In this document: piece by piece, positions 1 to 6,040 of the stretch | How the letters are laid out: every line of letters begins with the position of its first letter | Numbering within the stretch: the stretch's first letter is position 1 | Source: Methanoculleus sp. | Lineage (GTDB): Archaea; Halobacteriota; Methanomicrobia; Methanomicrobiales; Methanoculleaceae | NCBI GenBank assembly: GCA_028698765.1 | Contig: JAQVVW010000104.1 | Coordinates: 1-6,040 of the forward strand | DNA length: 6,040 nucleotides | Direction of reading: 5' to 3' | Made by a program: the position numbers and the translations under genes | The notes under the pieces: model-generated | The model's database searches: none | Seen by the model: the letters and a program-made list of their open reading frames with translations, nothing else | What the model was told of the DNA's origin: nothing

Positions 1-458
1 CCGAGGAAGATGAAGCCCGCGATCATCAGGGTCTCGAAGGAGGTGATCGAGAGACCGTTCACCGTGCCGTAGAGGGGATCGACCGCGAGGATACCGCCGG
101 CACCGATGAAGAGGTACGCAATCAGCGCAAGCCAGAGCACCGTGACGCCGTACTTGACCAGGTTGCGCCGGCCGTCCTTGACGGTGCGCTTCATGACGGG
201 CGAACAGATCTCCTGCCATGCTCCCATCGGGCAGAGCCAGCCGCACCAGAGGCGGGAGACGCCGAGCGAGAGGACAGCGAGCGCGGCAAAGAGGAGCAGG
301 CTGCCGGTGGCGATACCTTCGGCCGCCCCCATCAGGATGACGACGGGGGAGATGTAGAAGAGCGTGGCCGGAAGGAGGAGGAACGAGATGATGAGCAGCG
401 CTTTCCTGATCTTCTGGCGCGAGAGTCTCGTTTTTTGTGAAAGAGCGTTTTCTGTCAC
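1..458 (-). CDS. NapH-type membrane 4Fe-4S binding protein, N-terminal part (3' end outside window)
   Basis: This is the first 152 codons of a membrane protein that continues past position 1. A charged N-terminus (about residues 1-19, rich in K and R) leads into hydrophobic segments at roughly 20-43, 53-67, 103-125 and 141 onward. Between the second and third lies WCGWLCPMGAWQE (residues 71-83), the CxxxCP element of the NapH/CcoG-like Fer4_5 family. The segment ISPVVILMGAAEG upstream also fits that family. Relatives carry ferredoxin-type cysteine motifs further on and pass electrons at the membrane; those motifs would lie outside the window, so cluster content is not seen. The start is a GTG at 458-456. 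In-frame TAA lies only nine codons upstream and no ATG occurs before codon 43. No SD precedes it, but a TATA-like box sits about 27 nt upstream, fitting a leaderless message. It lies 34 nt after the flavodoxin-ferredoxin pair. The partner and substrate are unknown. Confidence 0.8.
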   Translation of the reverse strand, partial: MTENALSQKTRLSRQKIRKALLIISFLLLPATLFYISPVVILMGAAEGIATGSLLLFAALAVLSLGVSRLWCGWLCPMGAWQEICSPVMKRTVKDGRRNLVKYGVTVLWLALIAYLFIGAGGILAVDPLYGTVNGLSITSFETLMIAGFIFL

Positions 459-480
459 TTCGATCAGGTTATATTCTGAT

Positions 481-492
481 ATTTATTAATGA
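481..492 (-). promoter_or_regulatory. Candidate TATA-like box for the NapH-type gene
   Basis: Read on the minus strand this is TTAATAAATATC, an AT-rich island in otherwise GC-rich DNA. Its centre lies about 27-28 nt before the GTG at 458, the usual archaeal spacing from TATA box to transcription start. The start codon would then be at or very near the 5' end of the message. The box overlaps the end of the upstream gene (TAA at 495-493 adjoins it), so read-through from that gene is also possible. Confidence 0.4.
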
Positions 493-1368
493 TTATACTT
501 CTCCCGGGCGCTCACCCCGGGTTCCCGGCAACCGTCCCTGCACGGCCGGAGTATCCGGAGCCGGCACGTTTTGCCCCCGCTGCGCCTCCATATCCGCAAC
601 CGTGAGGTCCGGGTGCCGGTAGCGCCCCCGGCCCTCGGTCCCGAGCATCACGTTGAGCTGGATCGCCTCGGTCGGGCAGAAATGGAGGCAGGCGCAGCAG
701 AGTTCGCACCGCCGTCCCCATACCGGGCGGCCGTCGACGAGCGTGAGGTTGCCCGCCGGGCAGACCTTTGCACAGGTGCCGCAGCCGGTGCAGGCGTCCG
801 CGACGGAGAAGAGTTCGCCTGCACCGCGGGCGCTCGCTGCAAGCGACCCGTAACTCAAGGCGTTCACGAGCCCGGAGAGGGGTGCGAACCCCGGGGAGAC
901 CGAACGGCCGCTCCCGATCGCCTCCCCGATCTCACCGAGCCGCCTGTCCGCCTCATCAAGGATCTTACCGCACTTCTCGGCCGGCACCGAGCGCATGAGC
1001 GGCGGGAAGTTGCCGGGCATGGTGACGATAAACGCGGCGTCGAGTCTCCGGTTCTGCCGTTTGTTGAAGATCCCGTCGAGCTGGTGGAGGGCCGAGACGC
1101 CTATCCCGCCCATCGTGACGATGGCGAAGGTATACTTCGCCTGCGAAAGGTCGAGCCGTTCTGCGAAGTTGGCGACCATGACCGGCACTCCGCAGTCGTA
1201 GACCGGGCAGACGAGCCCGACCCGGTCGGCATCCGGGGTGATCGTCCCCGGGATGTCCGCGAGCGACGCGATGGGGACGAGTTCGGTCTCCCCGAGAACC
1301 CCGGCGATCTTCCTTGCCGCTGCAAGCGAGTTGCCCGTGCCGGTGAAGTAGTAGATGACGGTCTTCAT
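493..1368 (-). CDS. EFR1-type flavodoxin-ferredoxin fusion protein, copy 2
   Basis: This 291-residue soluble redox protein has a flavodoxin-like domain at about residues 1-155, with the FMN phosphate loop FTGTGNS at 8-14. A short linker leads to a ferredoxin domain with two [4Fe-4S] motifs, C193/C196/C199/C203 and C221/C224/C227/C231. Each is a CxxCxxCxxxCP pattern, and C225 is an extra cysteine. The architecture matches the EFR1 family, thought to move electrons between iron-sulfur clusters and flavin; the partners here are unknown. The ATG at 1368 overlaps the stop of the upstream paralog as ATGA. No clear SD is present, so translation is probably coupled. Compared with the paralog it has a C-terminal extension of about 28 residues rich in P, G, R and E, ending at TAA. 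Family assignment is firm; physiological role is open. Confidence 0.88.
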   Translation of the reverse strand: MKTVIYYFTGTGNSLAAARKIAGVLGETELVPIASLADIPGTITPDADRVGLVCPVYDCGVPVMVANFAERLDLSQAKYTFAIVTMGGIGVSALHQLDGIFNKRQNRRLDAAFIVTMPGNFPPLMRSVPAEKCGKILDEADRRLGEIGEAIGSGRSVSPGFAPLSGLVNALSYGSLAASARGAGELFSVADACTGCGTCAKVCPAGNLTLVDGRPVWGRRCELCCACLHFCPTEAIQLNVMLGTEGRGRYRHPDLTVADMEAQRGQNVPAPDTPAVQGRLPGTRGERPGEV

Positions 1369-2156
1369 GGCCGGCGCTCAAGTTCGGCGATCTCGACCGA
1401 CGGGTTCCGGTAGCGCTGCCTCCCTTCGGTAGCCTTTCCGGCCTGGATCGCCCCGGTCGGGCAGAGGTGGATGCACCCGCAGCAGAGTTCGCACCGGTGG
1501 TTCCAGACCGGCCGGCCGTCGACCATCTCGATGTTCTCCGCCGGGCAGATCCTCGCACAGATGCCGCAGGACGTGCACCGTTCATCCACCGTGAACCTGC
1601 GGTCTTCCCCGTGGACGCGGGAGCGGAACCGGGGGTACATGACGGCCTTGATGAGGCGTGTCAGAGGCGCGGACGGGAGGTTTACGTTCTCGCCCTGCCG
1701 GACCCGGCCCGCGATCGCCTCGAGCTCCGCGTCCGCCGCGGCAAGGATGCGGTTCCGCTTCTCTCCCGCAGGCGACGCGTACATCAGGACGTAGTTGCCC
1801 GGCATGCTCACCGCGAACCCCGCGTCGAGCCCTTTTCCGGCCCGCTCCCGCAGGATGCCGTCGAGCTGCCGGAGAGCGGCAGCGCCGCCACCCCCTCCGT
1901 GCGTGACGACCGCGAAGACGTAGTCTGCCGCGGCGAGGTCGAGACGCTCCGCAAACGCCGTCACCATCGCCGGGAGCCCGGAGAAGTAGACCGGGCAGAC
2001 GATCCCGATCCGGTCGGCGGCGGGGCGGATCTCGCCCGCGATACTCCAGAACGCCGCTATCGGGACGAACTCCGTATCCCCGAGGGATTGGGCGACCTTC
2101 TTTGCAGCGGCAAGGGAGTTGCCCGTGCCGGTAAAATAGTAGATGATGGTCTTCAT
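1365..2156 (-). CDS. EFR1-type flavodoxin-ferredoxin fusion protein, copy 1
   Basis: This 263-residue protein has the same plan as its downstream neighbour: a flavodoxin-like domain with the FMN loop FTGTGNS (residues 8-14), then a two-cluster ferredoxin domain with C194/C197/C200/C204 and C222/C225/C228/C232. C226 matches the extra cysteine of the paralog. By hand count about two thirds of the first 88 residues are identical between the two, so they are tandem duplicates that have since diverged. I chose ATG at 2156 over a TTG five codons upstream, because GAGGT sits 4 nt before the ATG and the paralog begins identically (MKT, then IYYFTGTG). It probably transfers electrons in the cytoplasm between ferredoxin-type donors and a flavin or membrane acceptor; that is inference from the family. 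It is the first gene of its unit, following the symporter's terminator. Confidence 0.88.
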   Translation of the reverse strand: MKTIIYYFTGTGNSLAAAKKVAQSLGDTEFVPIAAFWSIAGEIRPAADRIGIVCPVYFSGLPAMVTAFAERLDLAAADYVFAVVTHGGGGGAAALRQLDGILRERAGKGLDAGFAVSMPGNYVLMYASPAGEKRNRILAAADAELEAIAGRVRQGENVNLPSAPLTRLIKAVMYPRFRSRVHGEDRRFTVDERCTSCGICARICPAENIEMVDGRPVWNHRCELCCGCIHLCPTGAIQAGKATEGRQRYRNPSVEIAELERRP

Positions 2157-2160
2157 GGCA

Positions 2161-2165
2161 ACCTC
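2161..2165 (-). promoter_or_regulatory. Ribosome binding site deciding the start of flavodoxin-ferredoxin copy 1
   Basis: Minus-strand GAGGT lies 4 nt before ATG 2156 and matches the archaeal anti-SD. It falls inside the extension that would be translated from the upstream TTG (2171), which argues for the ATG. Confidence 0.6.
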
Positions 2166-2204
2166 TAACAATCCACCGGTTGTGTCGGCAGTCTAAGTGT
2201 TCGC

Positions 2205-2217
2205 TCATATGGATATG
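2205..2217 (-). promoter_or_regulatory. Candidate TATA-like element for the flavodoxin-ferredoxin pair
   Basis: Minus-strand CATATCCATATGA is the most AT-rich stretch between the symporter terminator and ATG 2156. Initiation about 26 nt downstream would give a leader of roughly 28 nt carrying the GAGGT ribosome binding site. The match to the archaeal TATA consensus is weak, so this is tentative. Apart from this element, the RBS and the terminator, I see nothing in 2157-2288. Confidence 0.28.
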
Positions 2218-2259
2218 GACTTTGCGAAGAGAGGCAGGCGGATTCCGGTGCAGAGGCGT

Positions 2260-2303
2260 AAAAAAGAGATGACGGGATCCCCCCGCCGTCACTGCCGGCG
2301 GGG
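2260..2303 (-). terminator. Terminator of the symporter gene: GC hairpin then T6
   Basis: An 8-bp perfect stem, CCCCGCCG at 2281-2288 and CGGCGGGG at 2296-2303, encloses a 7-nt loop containing the symporter stop codon (2291-2289). On the minus strand a run of six T follows at 2265-2260, about 15 nt beyond the stem. Archaeal termination depends mainly on T-rich tracts, so the T run is the stronger element and the hairpin may act in mRNA stability. Confidence 0.5.
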
Positions 2304-3872
2304 CGATTCCCGGTCGACAAACAGGGTCTCTCCGGGGCTCGCGGCCGGTGAAGGGAGGGGGGGCGGCTGGATGTACCAGCCGGTCCGGGTGCCGTCGAGG
2401 GTGGTCTCGGTGTTCGGGGTGGTCATGAGGCTGGCAACAATCATGGCAAGGATCGAGCAGGCGAGCGCGTAGATGCTGAAGTGCATGGGAAGCGGCGCCA
2501 CGAACTGGTGCCAGTAGCCGAAGATGCCGGACGCAAGAAGCCCGACCGCCATGCTCGCGATCGCCCCCTGCCCGGTAGCACCGCGCCAGTAGAGCCCGGC
2601 AAGCAGCGGGACCGCGAACGTCGCGAGCATCACCCCGATGCCCATCCAGATCAGCCACGCGAGCATCGGCGGCGGGTTGATGGCAAGCAGGAGCGTCCCG
2701 CCGGCTGCGAGGACGATCACGACCTTCGAGACGAGGAGCACCTCTTTATCGGTCGCCGAGGGGCGGAGGATGTTCTTGTAGACGTCCCACGCAAACGAGG
2801 TGCCGACGGTGAGCATCAGCCGGTCGGTCGTGGACATCACCGCTGCAAGGACGATGACCGCGAAGAGCGCCCATAACGTCACGTTCGGCATCGCGTACTC
2901 GACACCGGCGATGAAGGCGAAGTCCTGGGCGTTCACGGCCTGCGGGAGGACCAGCGTCCCTTCCTCGACGAGCGACCGCACGGCGAACCCGACGATCTTG
3001 ACGAGGAACATCACGACCGCGTAGATCAGGAAGGCAATAAGCGGCGCCCACTTGAAGTAGCGTTTCTCCTTTACCGCCAGGACGTTGTTGACGACGTGCG
3101 GTGCGCAGGCGAGACCGACCATCAGGAGGATCCCGAACGAGAAGAGGAACTCCGGCGTTGTGTAGGCGTACGAAGCGTAGGCCGTCGGGAACCAGGGTTC
3201 GACGAAGTTCGAGTCGATCCCGGCGATGACGGTATTGATGTGGGCCAGGCCACCGGCGCTCATGATGACCGGCGGAGCCATCAGGAGGACGCCGAAGATC
3301 AGGATGAGGCCCTGAACGAGGCCAGCCCACGATACGGCATAGAGCCCCCCGACGACCGTGTAGGCCGTGATGATGACCCCGGAGATGAGGAGCGCCTGCC
3401 AGTGCGGGATACCGAAGAGCCAGACGAGGACGATGCTGATCGCGGCATACTGCCCGACCAGGTAGATCAGCGAGACGACGATCCCCGAGACCGCGGCAAG
3501 CGCCCGGACCGCCCGCGGACTCTCGAACCGGTCCGCGAGGTAGTCCTGGATGGTCATGTAGCCCCGCTCGCCCCCGAGGGTGTGGAGTTTCACCCCGAAG
3601 AAGATGATACAGAACGAGGCCGCGAGGGGCACGAAGATCTGCTCCCATATCCCGGGCCAGCCCGATGTGAATCCGAACCCGCTGACGCCGAGGAGGCTCA
3701 TCCCACTGCAGATCGAACAGACGATCAGGATCGTGAAGACCCAGAATCCGAGCGATCTCCCCGCGAGGATGTAGTCCTCGGTGTTGTGGATCTTTTTCGA
3801 CGCCCAGTTCCCGATGAGGATGAGCACCACGAAGTAGAGCACGATCACGGCGAGCGTTACGAGGTCAGCCAT
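2289..3872 (-). CDS. Sodium:solute symporter (SSS family)
   Basis: This is a 527-residue integral membrane transporter of the PutP/PanF superfamily, with about 12-13 hydrophobic segments between residues 4 and 485. The N-terminal NTEDYILAGRSLGFW (30-44) is typical of the family. The stretch around 169-190 carries the SSS signature core YTVVGGLYAVSW. MSTTDRLML (346-354) aligns with the PutP segment whose adjacent Ser-Thr binds Na+, here S347 and T348. It should import a small solute with Na+; substrate cannot be read from sequence, although an organic acid or amino acid is the usual range. The last 40 or so residues (about 486-527) are polar and proline-rich, probably a cytoplasmic tail. The ATG directly follows the stop of a 35-codon membrane-protein gene and has a strong SD (GGGAGG) 8 nt upstream. 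The unit is bounded by terminators on both sides. It is full length and shows no sign of disruption. Confidence 0.92.
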   Translation of the reverse strand: MADLVTLAVIVLYFVVLILIGNWASKKIHNTEDYILAGRSLGFWVFTILIVCSICSGMSLLGVSGFGFTSGWPGIWEQIFVPLAASFCIIFFGVKLHTLGGERGYMTIQDYLADRFESPRAVRALAAVSGIVVSLIYLVGQYAAISIVLVWLFGIPHWQALLISGVIITAYTVVGGLYAVSWAGLVQGLILIFGVLLMAPPVIMSAGGLAHINTVIAGIDSNFVEPWFPTAYASYAYTTPEFLFSFGILLMVGLACAPHVVNNVLAVKEKRYFKWAPLIAFLIYAVVMFLVKIVGFAVRSLVEEGTLVLPQAVNAQDFAFIAGVEYAMPNVTLWALFAVIVLAAVMSTTDRLMLTVGTSFAWDVYKNILRPSATDKEVLLVSKVVIVLAAGGTLLLAINPPPMLAWLIWMGIGVMLATFAVPLLAGLYWRGATGQGAIASMAVGLLASGIFGYWHQFVAPLPMHFSIYALACSILAMIVASLMTTPNTETTLDGTRTGWYIQPPPLPSPAASPGETLFVDRESPRRQ

Positions 3873-3980
3873 TCAAGCGTCCTCCCTGAACCGGAGGCCC
3901 CAGATAGCGAGCAACACGACGACCAGGACGACGGAGCCGCCCACGATGAGCACCGTATGCGGTGGTAAGCCTAAGAACAT
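3873..3980 (-). CDS. 35-residue single-pass membrane protein, symporter small accessory protein
   Basis: A short frame encodes a polar N-terminus (MFLGLPPHT), one hydrophobic segment at about residues 10-28 ending in LLAIW, and a charged end, RFREDA. It fits one transmembrane helix with the basic and acidic tail in the cytoplasm. The TGA (3875-3873) adjoins the symporter ATG with no gap, and the last codons (AGG GAG GAC) form the symporter's SD, so the two are co-transcribed and probably translationally coupled. Small proteins in this position are known beside SSS symporters in archaea and annotated as symporter small accessory proteins; I recall that from general knowledge and cannot check it here. 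It may stabilise or regulate the transporter, which is inference. The ATG at 3980 lacks an SD and lies about 30 nt after a TATA-like box, suggesting a leaderless or nearly leaderless message. Confidence 0.75.
   Translation of the reverse strand: MFLGLPPHTVLIVGGSVVLVVVLLAIWGLRFREDA
3881..3886 (-). promoter_or_regulatory. Strong ribosome binding site of the symporter, inside the small gene
   Basis: Minus-strand GGGAGG lies 8 nt before ATG 3872 and is encoded within the Arg-Glu-Asp codons near the end of the 35-codon gene. It fixes the symporter start and shows that the small gene's end is shaped by two roles. Confidence 0.7.
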
Positions 3981-3997
3981 ACTATGTCAGTGTGAGC

Positions 3998-4016
3998 CGT
4001 GTTAACATATAACACG
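3998..4016 (-). promoter_or_regulatory. Promoter with overlapping perfect inverted repeat (possible operator)
   Basis: CGTGTTA (3998-4004) and TAACACG (4010-4016) form a perfect 7-bp inverted repeat around a 5-nt spacer. On the minus strand the repeat contains GTTATATG, a TATA-like element centred near 4010, about 30 nt before ATG 3980. A dimeric regulator bound here would compete with TBP, which is a common mode of repression in archaea. The geometry is seen directly; the regulator and its signal are unknown. The remainder of 3981-4077 shows nothing else I can support. Confidence 0.5.
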
Positions 4017-4068
4017 ATCGCTGAAGGCAGGGAGAGCAGCCCGCTCCGGTGCCGCACGAAGGGCATGT

Positions 4069-4076
4069 AAAAAAAA
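4069..4076 (-). terminator. Oligo-T terminator after ilvN
   Basis: A run of eight T on the minus strand begins one base after the ilvN stop codon (4080-4078). Such a run is sufficient for intrinsic termination by archaeal RNA polymerase and separates the ilv unit from the symporter unit. I see no convincing hairpin before it. Confidence 0.6.
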
Positions 4077-4077
4077 G

Positions 4078-4581
4078 TTATTTCGAACTCTTTACGGTCT
4101 TTGCGCCCCGGAGGAGGGCAATCTTACCCGTGCGGACGAGTTCCTTGATACCGTAGGGGCGCAGGAGTTTCTCCAGCGCGTCGATCTTCTCCGTATCCCC
4201 GGTCACCTGGAGGACCAGCGTCTTTGACCCGACATCCACGACCTGGGCGCGGAAGATATCGGCGATCTGGAGGATCTCGGCGCGGGCCGGGCCGGATTCG
4301 GCGGCCACCTTGATGAGGGCGAGTTCCCGCTCCACGCTCTCCCGCTTCGTCAGGTCCGAGACCTTGATGACGTCGATGAGCTTGTTGGTCTGCTTCATCA
4401 CCTGCTCGACGACCCCGTCGTCGCCGTTCACCACGATCGTGACCCGGCTCATGTTCGGCTCCTCGCAGGGCCCGACAGCGAGGCTCTCGATGTTGAACCC
4501 CCGCCGGGAGAACATCCCGGCAACCCGGCTCAGGACACCCGCCCGGTTCTCCACGAGGACGCTCAGGGTATGCGATTTCAT
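4078..4581 (-). CDS. ilvN: Acetolactate synthase small (regulatory) subunit
   Basis: This 167-residue protein is the regulatory partner of the large subunit. It binds the catalytic subunit, raises its activity and confers feedback inhibition by valine in characterised family members. An ACT domain spans about residues 4-78, opening with [17 protein letters not shown] and continuing through [11 protein letters not shown]. The C-terminal domain (about 84-160) carries ELALIKV and ends with the conserved [10 protein letters not shown]. Length matches archaeal and bacterial IlvN/IlvH proteins of about 160-175 residues. The ATG at 4581 overlaps the ilvB stop as ATGA. A GGGGTG about 8-9 nt upstream may serve as SD, and coupling to ilvB is likely. 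The same frame stays open far upstream into ilvB, but translation there is low-complexity Arg-rich and unlike any IlvN, so I rejected the longer start. It ends at TAA followed at once by T8. Confidence 0.95.
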   Translation of the reverse strand: MKSHTLSVLVENRAGVLSRVAGMFSRRGFNIESLAVGPCEEPNMSRVTIVVNGDDGVVEQVMKQTNKLIDVIKVSDLTKRESVERELALIKVAAESGPARAEILQIADIFRAQVVDVGSKTLVLQVTGDTEKIDALEKLLRPYGIKELVRTGKIALLRGAKTVKSSK

Positions 4582-6040
4582 GGCTGGCGCACCCCGATCA
4601 TCTCGTTGATGGCGGCACCCGCCGGGACCATGGGGAAGACGTTCTCCTCCCGCTCGACCCGGAAGTCCAGGACGAACGGCCCGTCGGTGGCGAGCGCGGT
4701 CTCGAGCGCCTCCCGCACACCGGCCTTCTCGTCGACCCGGAGCCCTTCGACCCCGTAGGCGTTCGCGATCTTGACGAAGTCCACCGACGGGAGTTCCGTG
4801 TAGGAGTAGCGGCGGTCGTAGAAGAGCTCCTGCCACTGCCGCACCATCCCGAGGTACATGTTGTTCAGGATCACGACCTTGACGGGGATATCGTACTGCG
4901 CCACCGTCCCGAGCTCCTGGATGTTCATCTGGATGCTCCCGTCGCCGGCGACGTCGACGACCGGGACGTCCGGACAGGCGTAGTGGGCGCCGATAGCCGC
5001 CGGGAACCCGTAGCCCATCGTCCCGAGACCGCCGGAGGTGATCCAGGTCCGCGGTTTTGTGAAACGGTAGTAGAGCGCCGTCCACATCTGGTTCTGGCCG
5101 ACCTCGCTCACGACGATACCCTCGCCCTTCAGGAGATCGGAGAGTTGCTCCACGACGTACTGCGGGCGGAGATGGTCGTCGTAGCGGTAGCGAAGCGGGT
5201 ACTGCGCCTTCCAGGCGTTCGTCCGGGCAACCCAGTTCGCCGTATCGCCGCGTTTCTGCATACGGCGGAGGAGCGCCTGGAGAACGGCCTTCACATCGCC
5301 GACGATCGGGACGTCAACCGCCTTGTTCTTCCCGATCTCCGCCGGGTCGATATCGATGTGGATGACCACGGCGTTCGGCGCGAACGTCTCGATCTTGCCC
5401 GTCACCCGGTCATCGAACCGGACGCCGACGGCGATCAGGAGATCGCACTCCGTCACCGCGTAGTTCGCCGACTGGGTGCCGTGCATCCCGAGCATCCCGA
5501 GGTTGAGCGGGTGGTCGCCGGGAACAGCGCCGAGGCCCATCAGGGTCGTCGTCACCGGGACGGCTGCCGTCTCGACGAACTCCAGGAGTTCGGCCGACGC
5601 TTCCGAGAGGATCACCCCGCCGCCGGCGTAGACGAGCGGCCGCTCTGCTCCCGCGATCAGGTCGAGCGCCTTATCGATCTGGCGGACGTGCCCCTGGTAG
5701 GTGGGCTGGTAGCCGCGGAGGGAGACCGTCCCGGGGACGGGCGTCCCCTCCAACACCTGGCCCGTGCTGACGTCTTTGGGGATATCGACCAGCACCGGGC
5801 CGGGCCGGCCGGTCCTGGCGATGTAGAACGCCTCCTGGATCGTGCGATCGAGGTCGGCGACGTCTTTGACCAGGTAGTTGTGCTTCGTCACCGGCATCGT
5901 GATCCCGGTGATGTCCGACTCCTGGAACGCGTCGTTCCCGAGGAGGCCGGTCGGGACCTGGCCGGTGAGCGCCACGACGGGGATGGAATCCATATATGCC
6001 GTCGCGATCCCGGTGACCAGGTTGCATGCACCGGGGCCGG
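4578..6040 (-). CDS. ilvB: Acetolactate synthase large (catalytic) subunit, 5' end outside window
   Basis: The visible 486 codons cover nearly all of a thiamine-diphosphate enzyme that condenses two pyruvates to 2-acetolactate, or pyruvate with 2-oxobutyrate, in branched-chain amino acid synthesis. Family members are about 560 residues, so roughly 75 N-terminal residues are missing, including the catalytic glutamate region. In the visible part, [18 protein letters not shown] opens the fragment, followed by the rest of the pyrimidine-binding domain, the central domain around [12 protein letters not shown], and the C-terminal ThDP domain. That last domain has GDGS at fragment residues 365-368 and NN at 392-393, the Mg2+/ThDP-binding motif. 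MVRQWQE follows, whose Trp (about 402) corresponds to the residue that favours 2-oxobutyrate in E. coli AHAS II. An in-frame ATG at 5993 is internal, as conserved sequence continues upstream of it to the window edge. The stop TGA overlaps the ilvN start. Confidence 0.96.
   Translation of the reverse strand, partial: GPGACNLVTGIATAYMDSIPVVALTGQVPTGLLGNDAFQESDITGITMPVTKHNYLVKDVADLDRTIQEAFYIARTGRPGPVLVDIPKDVSTGQVLEGTPVPGTVSLRGYQPTYQGHVRQIDKALDLIAGAERPLVYAGGGVILSEASAELLEFVETAAVPVTTTLMGLGAVPGDHPLNLGMLGMHGTQSANYAVTECDLLIAVGVRFDDRVTGKIETFAPNAVVIHIDIDPAEIGKNKAVDVPIVGDVKAVLQALLRRMQKRGDTANWVARTNAWKAQYPLRYRYDDHLRPQYVVEQLSDLLKGEGIVVSEVGQNQMWTALYYRFTKPRTWITSGGLGTMGYGFPAAIGAHYACPDVPVVDVAGDGSIQMNIQELGTVAQYDIPVKVVILNNMYLGMVRQWQELFYDRRYSYTELPSVDFVKIANAYGVEGLRVDEKAGVREALETALATDGPFVLDFRVEREENVFPMVPAGAAINEMIGVRQP

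Noticed and set aside
571..1413. 280-codon open frame on the plus strand opposite flavodoxin-ferredoxin copy 2
   Set aside because: It is Arg/Glu/Asp-rich without motifs, while the minus strand encodes a clear two-domain redox protein. Long antisense frames are expected at this GC content.
1467..2168. 233-codon open frame on the plus strand opposite flavodoxin-ferredoxin copy 1
   Set aside because: It has the same charged, motif-free composition and is an antisense shadow of the paralogous gene.
2157..2171. TTG start five codons upstream of flavodoxin-ferredoxin copy 1
   Set aside because: The extension would cover the GAGGT ribosome binding site, and the paralog starts at the equivalent of ATG 2156.
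1582..2658. 358-codon minus-strand frame spanning the symporter end, the intergenic gap and copy 1
   Set aside because: It runs out of frame through two recognisable genes and their terminator, and its product is Arg/His/Pro-rich with no family features.
3096..3968. 290-codon open frame on the plus strand opposite the symporter
   Set aside because: Its product is almost entirely D, E, R and P, with no domain-like pattern. It is the antisense shadow of a GC-rich hydrophobic-protein gene.
4031..4060. Possible hairpin between the ilvN terminator and the symporter promoter
   Set aside because: Only short 4-5 bp GC matches can be formed, which is expected by chance in this composition.
4582..5085. 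Upstream extension of the ilvN frame into ilvB
   Set aside because: The extra 168 residues are an Arg/Gly-rich out-of-frame reading of ilvB. IlvN starts naturally at ATG 4581, with normal family length and the ATGA overlap.
5671..6027. 118-codon minus-strand frame inside ilvB
   Set aside because: It is an out-of-frame reading of conserved acetolactate synthase sequence, with low-complexity Arg/Pro content.

Overview
The window looks like chromosomal DNA from a GC-rich methanogenic archaeon, most likely of the order Methanomicrobiales (Methanoculleus-like). This assignment is inference from protein style and DNA signals, not from a database match. The supporting signs are high GC with C/G-ending codons, AT-rich TATA-like boxes about 27-30 nt before two starts that lack Shine-Dalgarno (SD) sequences, oligo-T terminators, and redox proteins of types common in methanogens. 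Every gene I can support is on the minus strand, so transcription runs from high to low coordinates.

From right to left there are three blocks. (1) Positions 4078-6040 hold ilvB (5' end outside the window) and ilvN, the large and small subunits of acetolactate synthase, the first common step of valine, leucine and isoleucine synthesis. They overlap by 4 nt (ATGA), and ilvN is followed at once by a T8 terminator. No ilvC follows.

(2) Positions 2260-4016 hold a transport unit. A promoter overlapping a perfect 7-bp inverted repeat precedes a 35-codon membrane-protein gene. That gene abuts a sodium:solute symporter of 527 residues and carries the symporter's ribosome binding site in its last codons. 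The unit ends in a GC-rich hairpin and a T6 tract.

(3) Positions 1-2217 hold a redox block. Two tandem paralogous proteins each fuse a flavodoxin domain to a ferredoxin domain with two [4Fe-4S] sites, and they overlap by 4 nt. Next, after 34 nt and its own TATA-like box, comes the start of a membrane iron-sulfur protein of the NapH/Fer4_5 type, which runs out of the window. The block could be a small soluble-to-membrane electron transfer module, but its donor and acceptor cannot be read from the sequence.

I see no CRISPR array, insertion sequence, tRNA or rRNA. No stretch longer than 300 bases lacks a gene. The least ordinary elements are the 35-residue symporter partner, the palindrome over its promoter, and the tandem flavodoxin-ferredoxin pair beside a membrane iron-sulfur protein.
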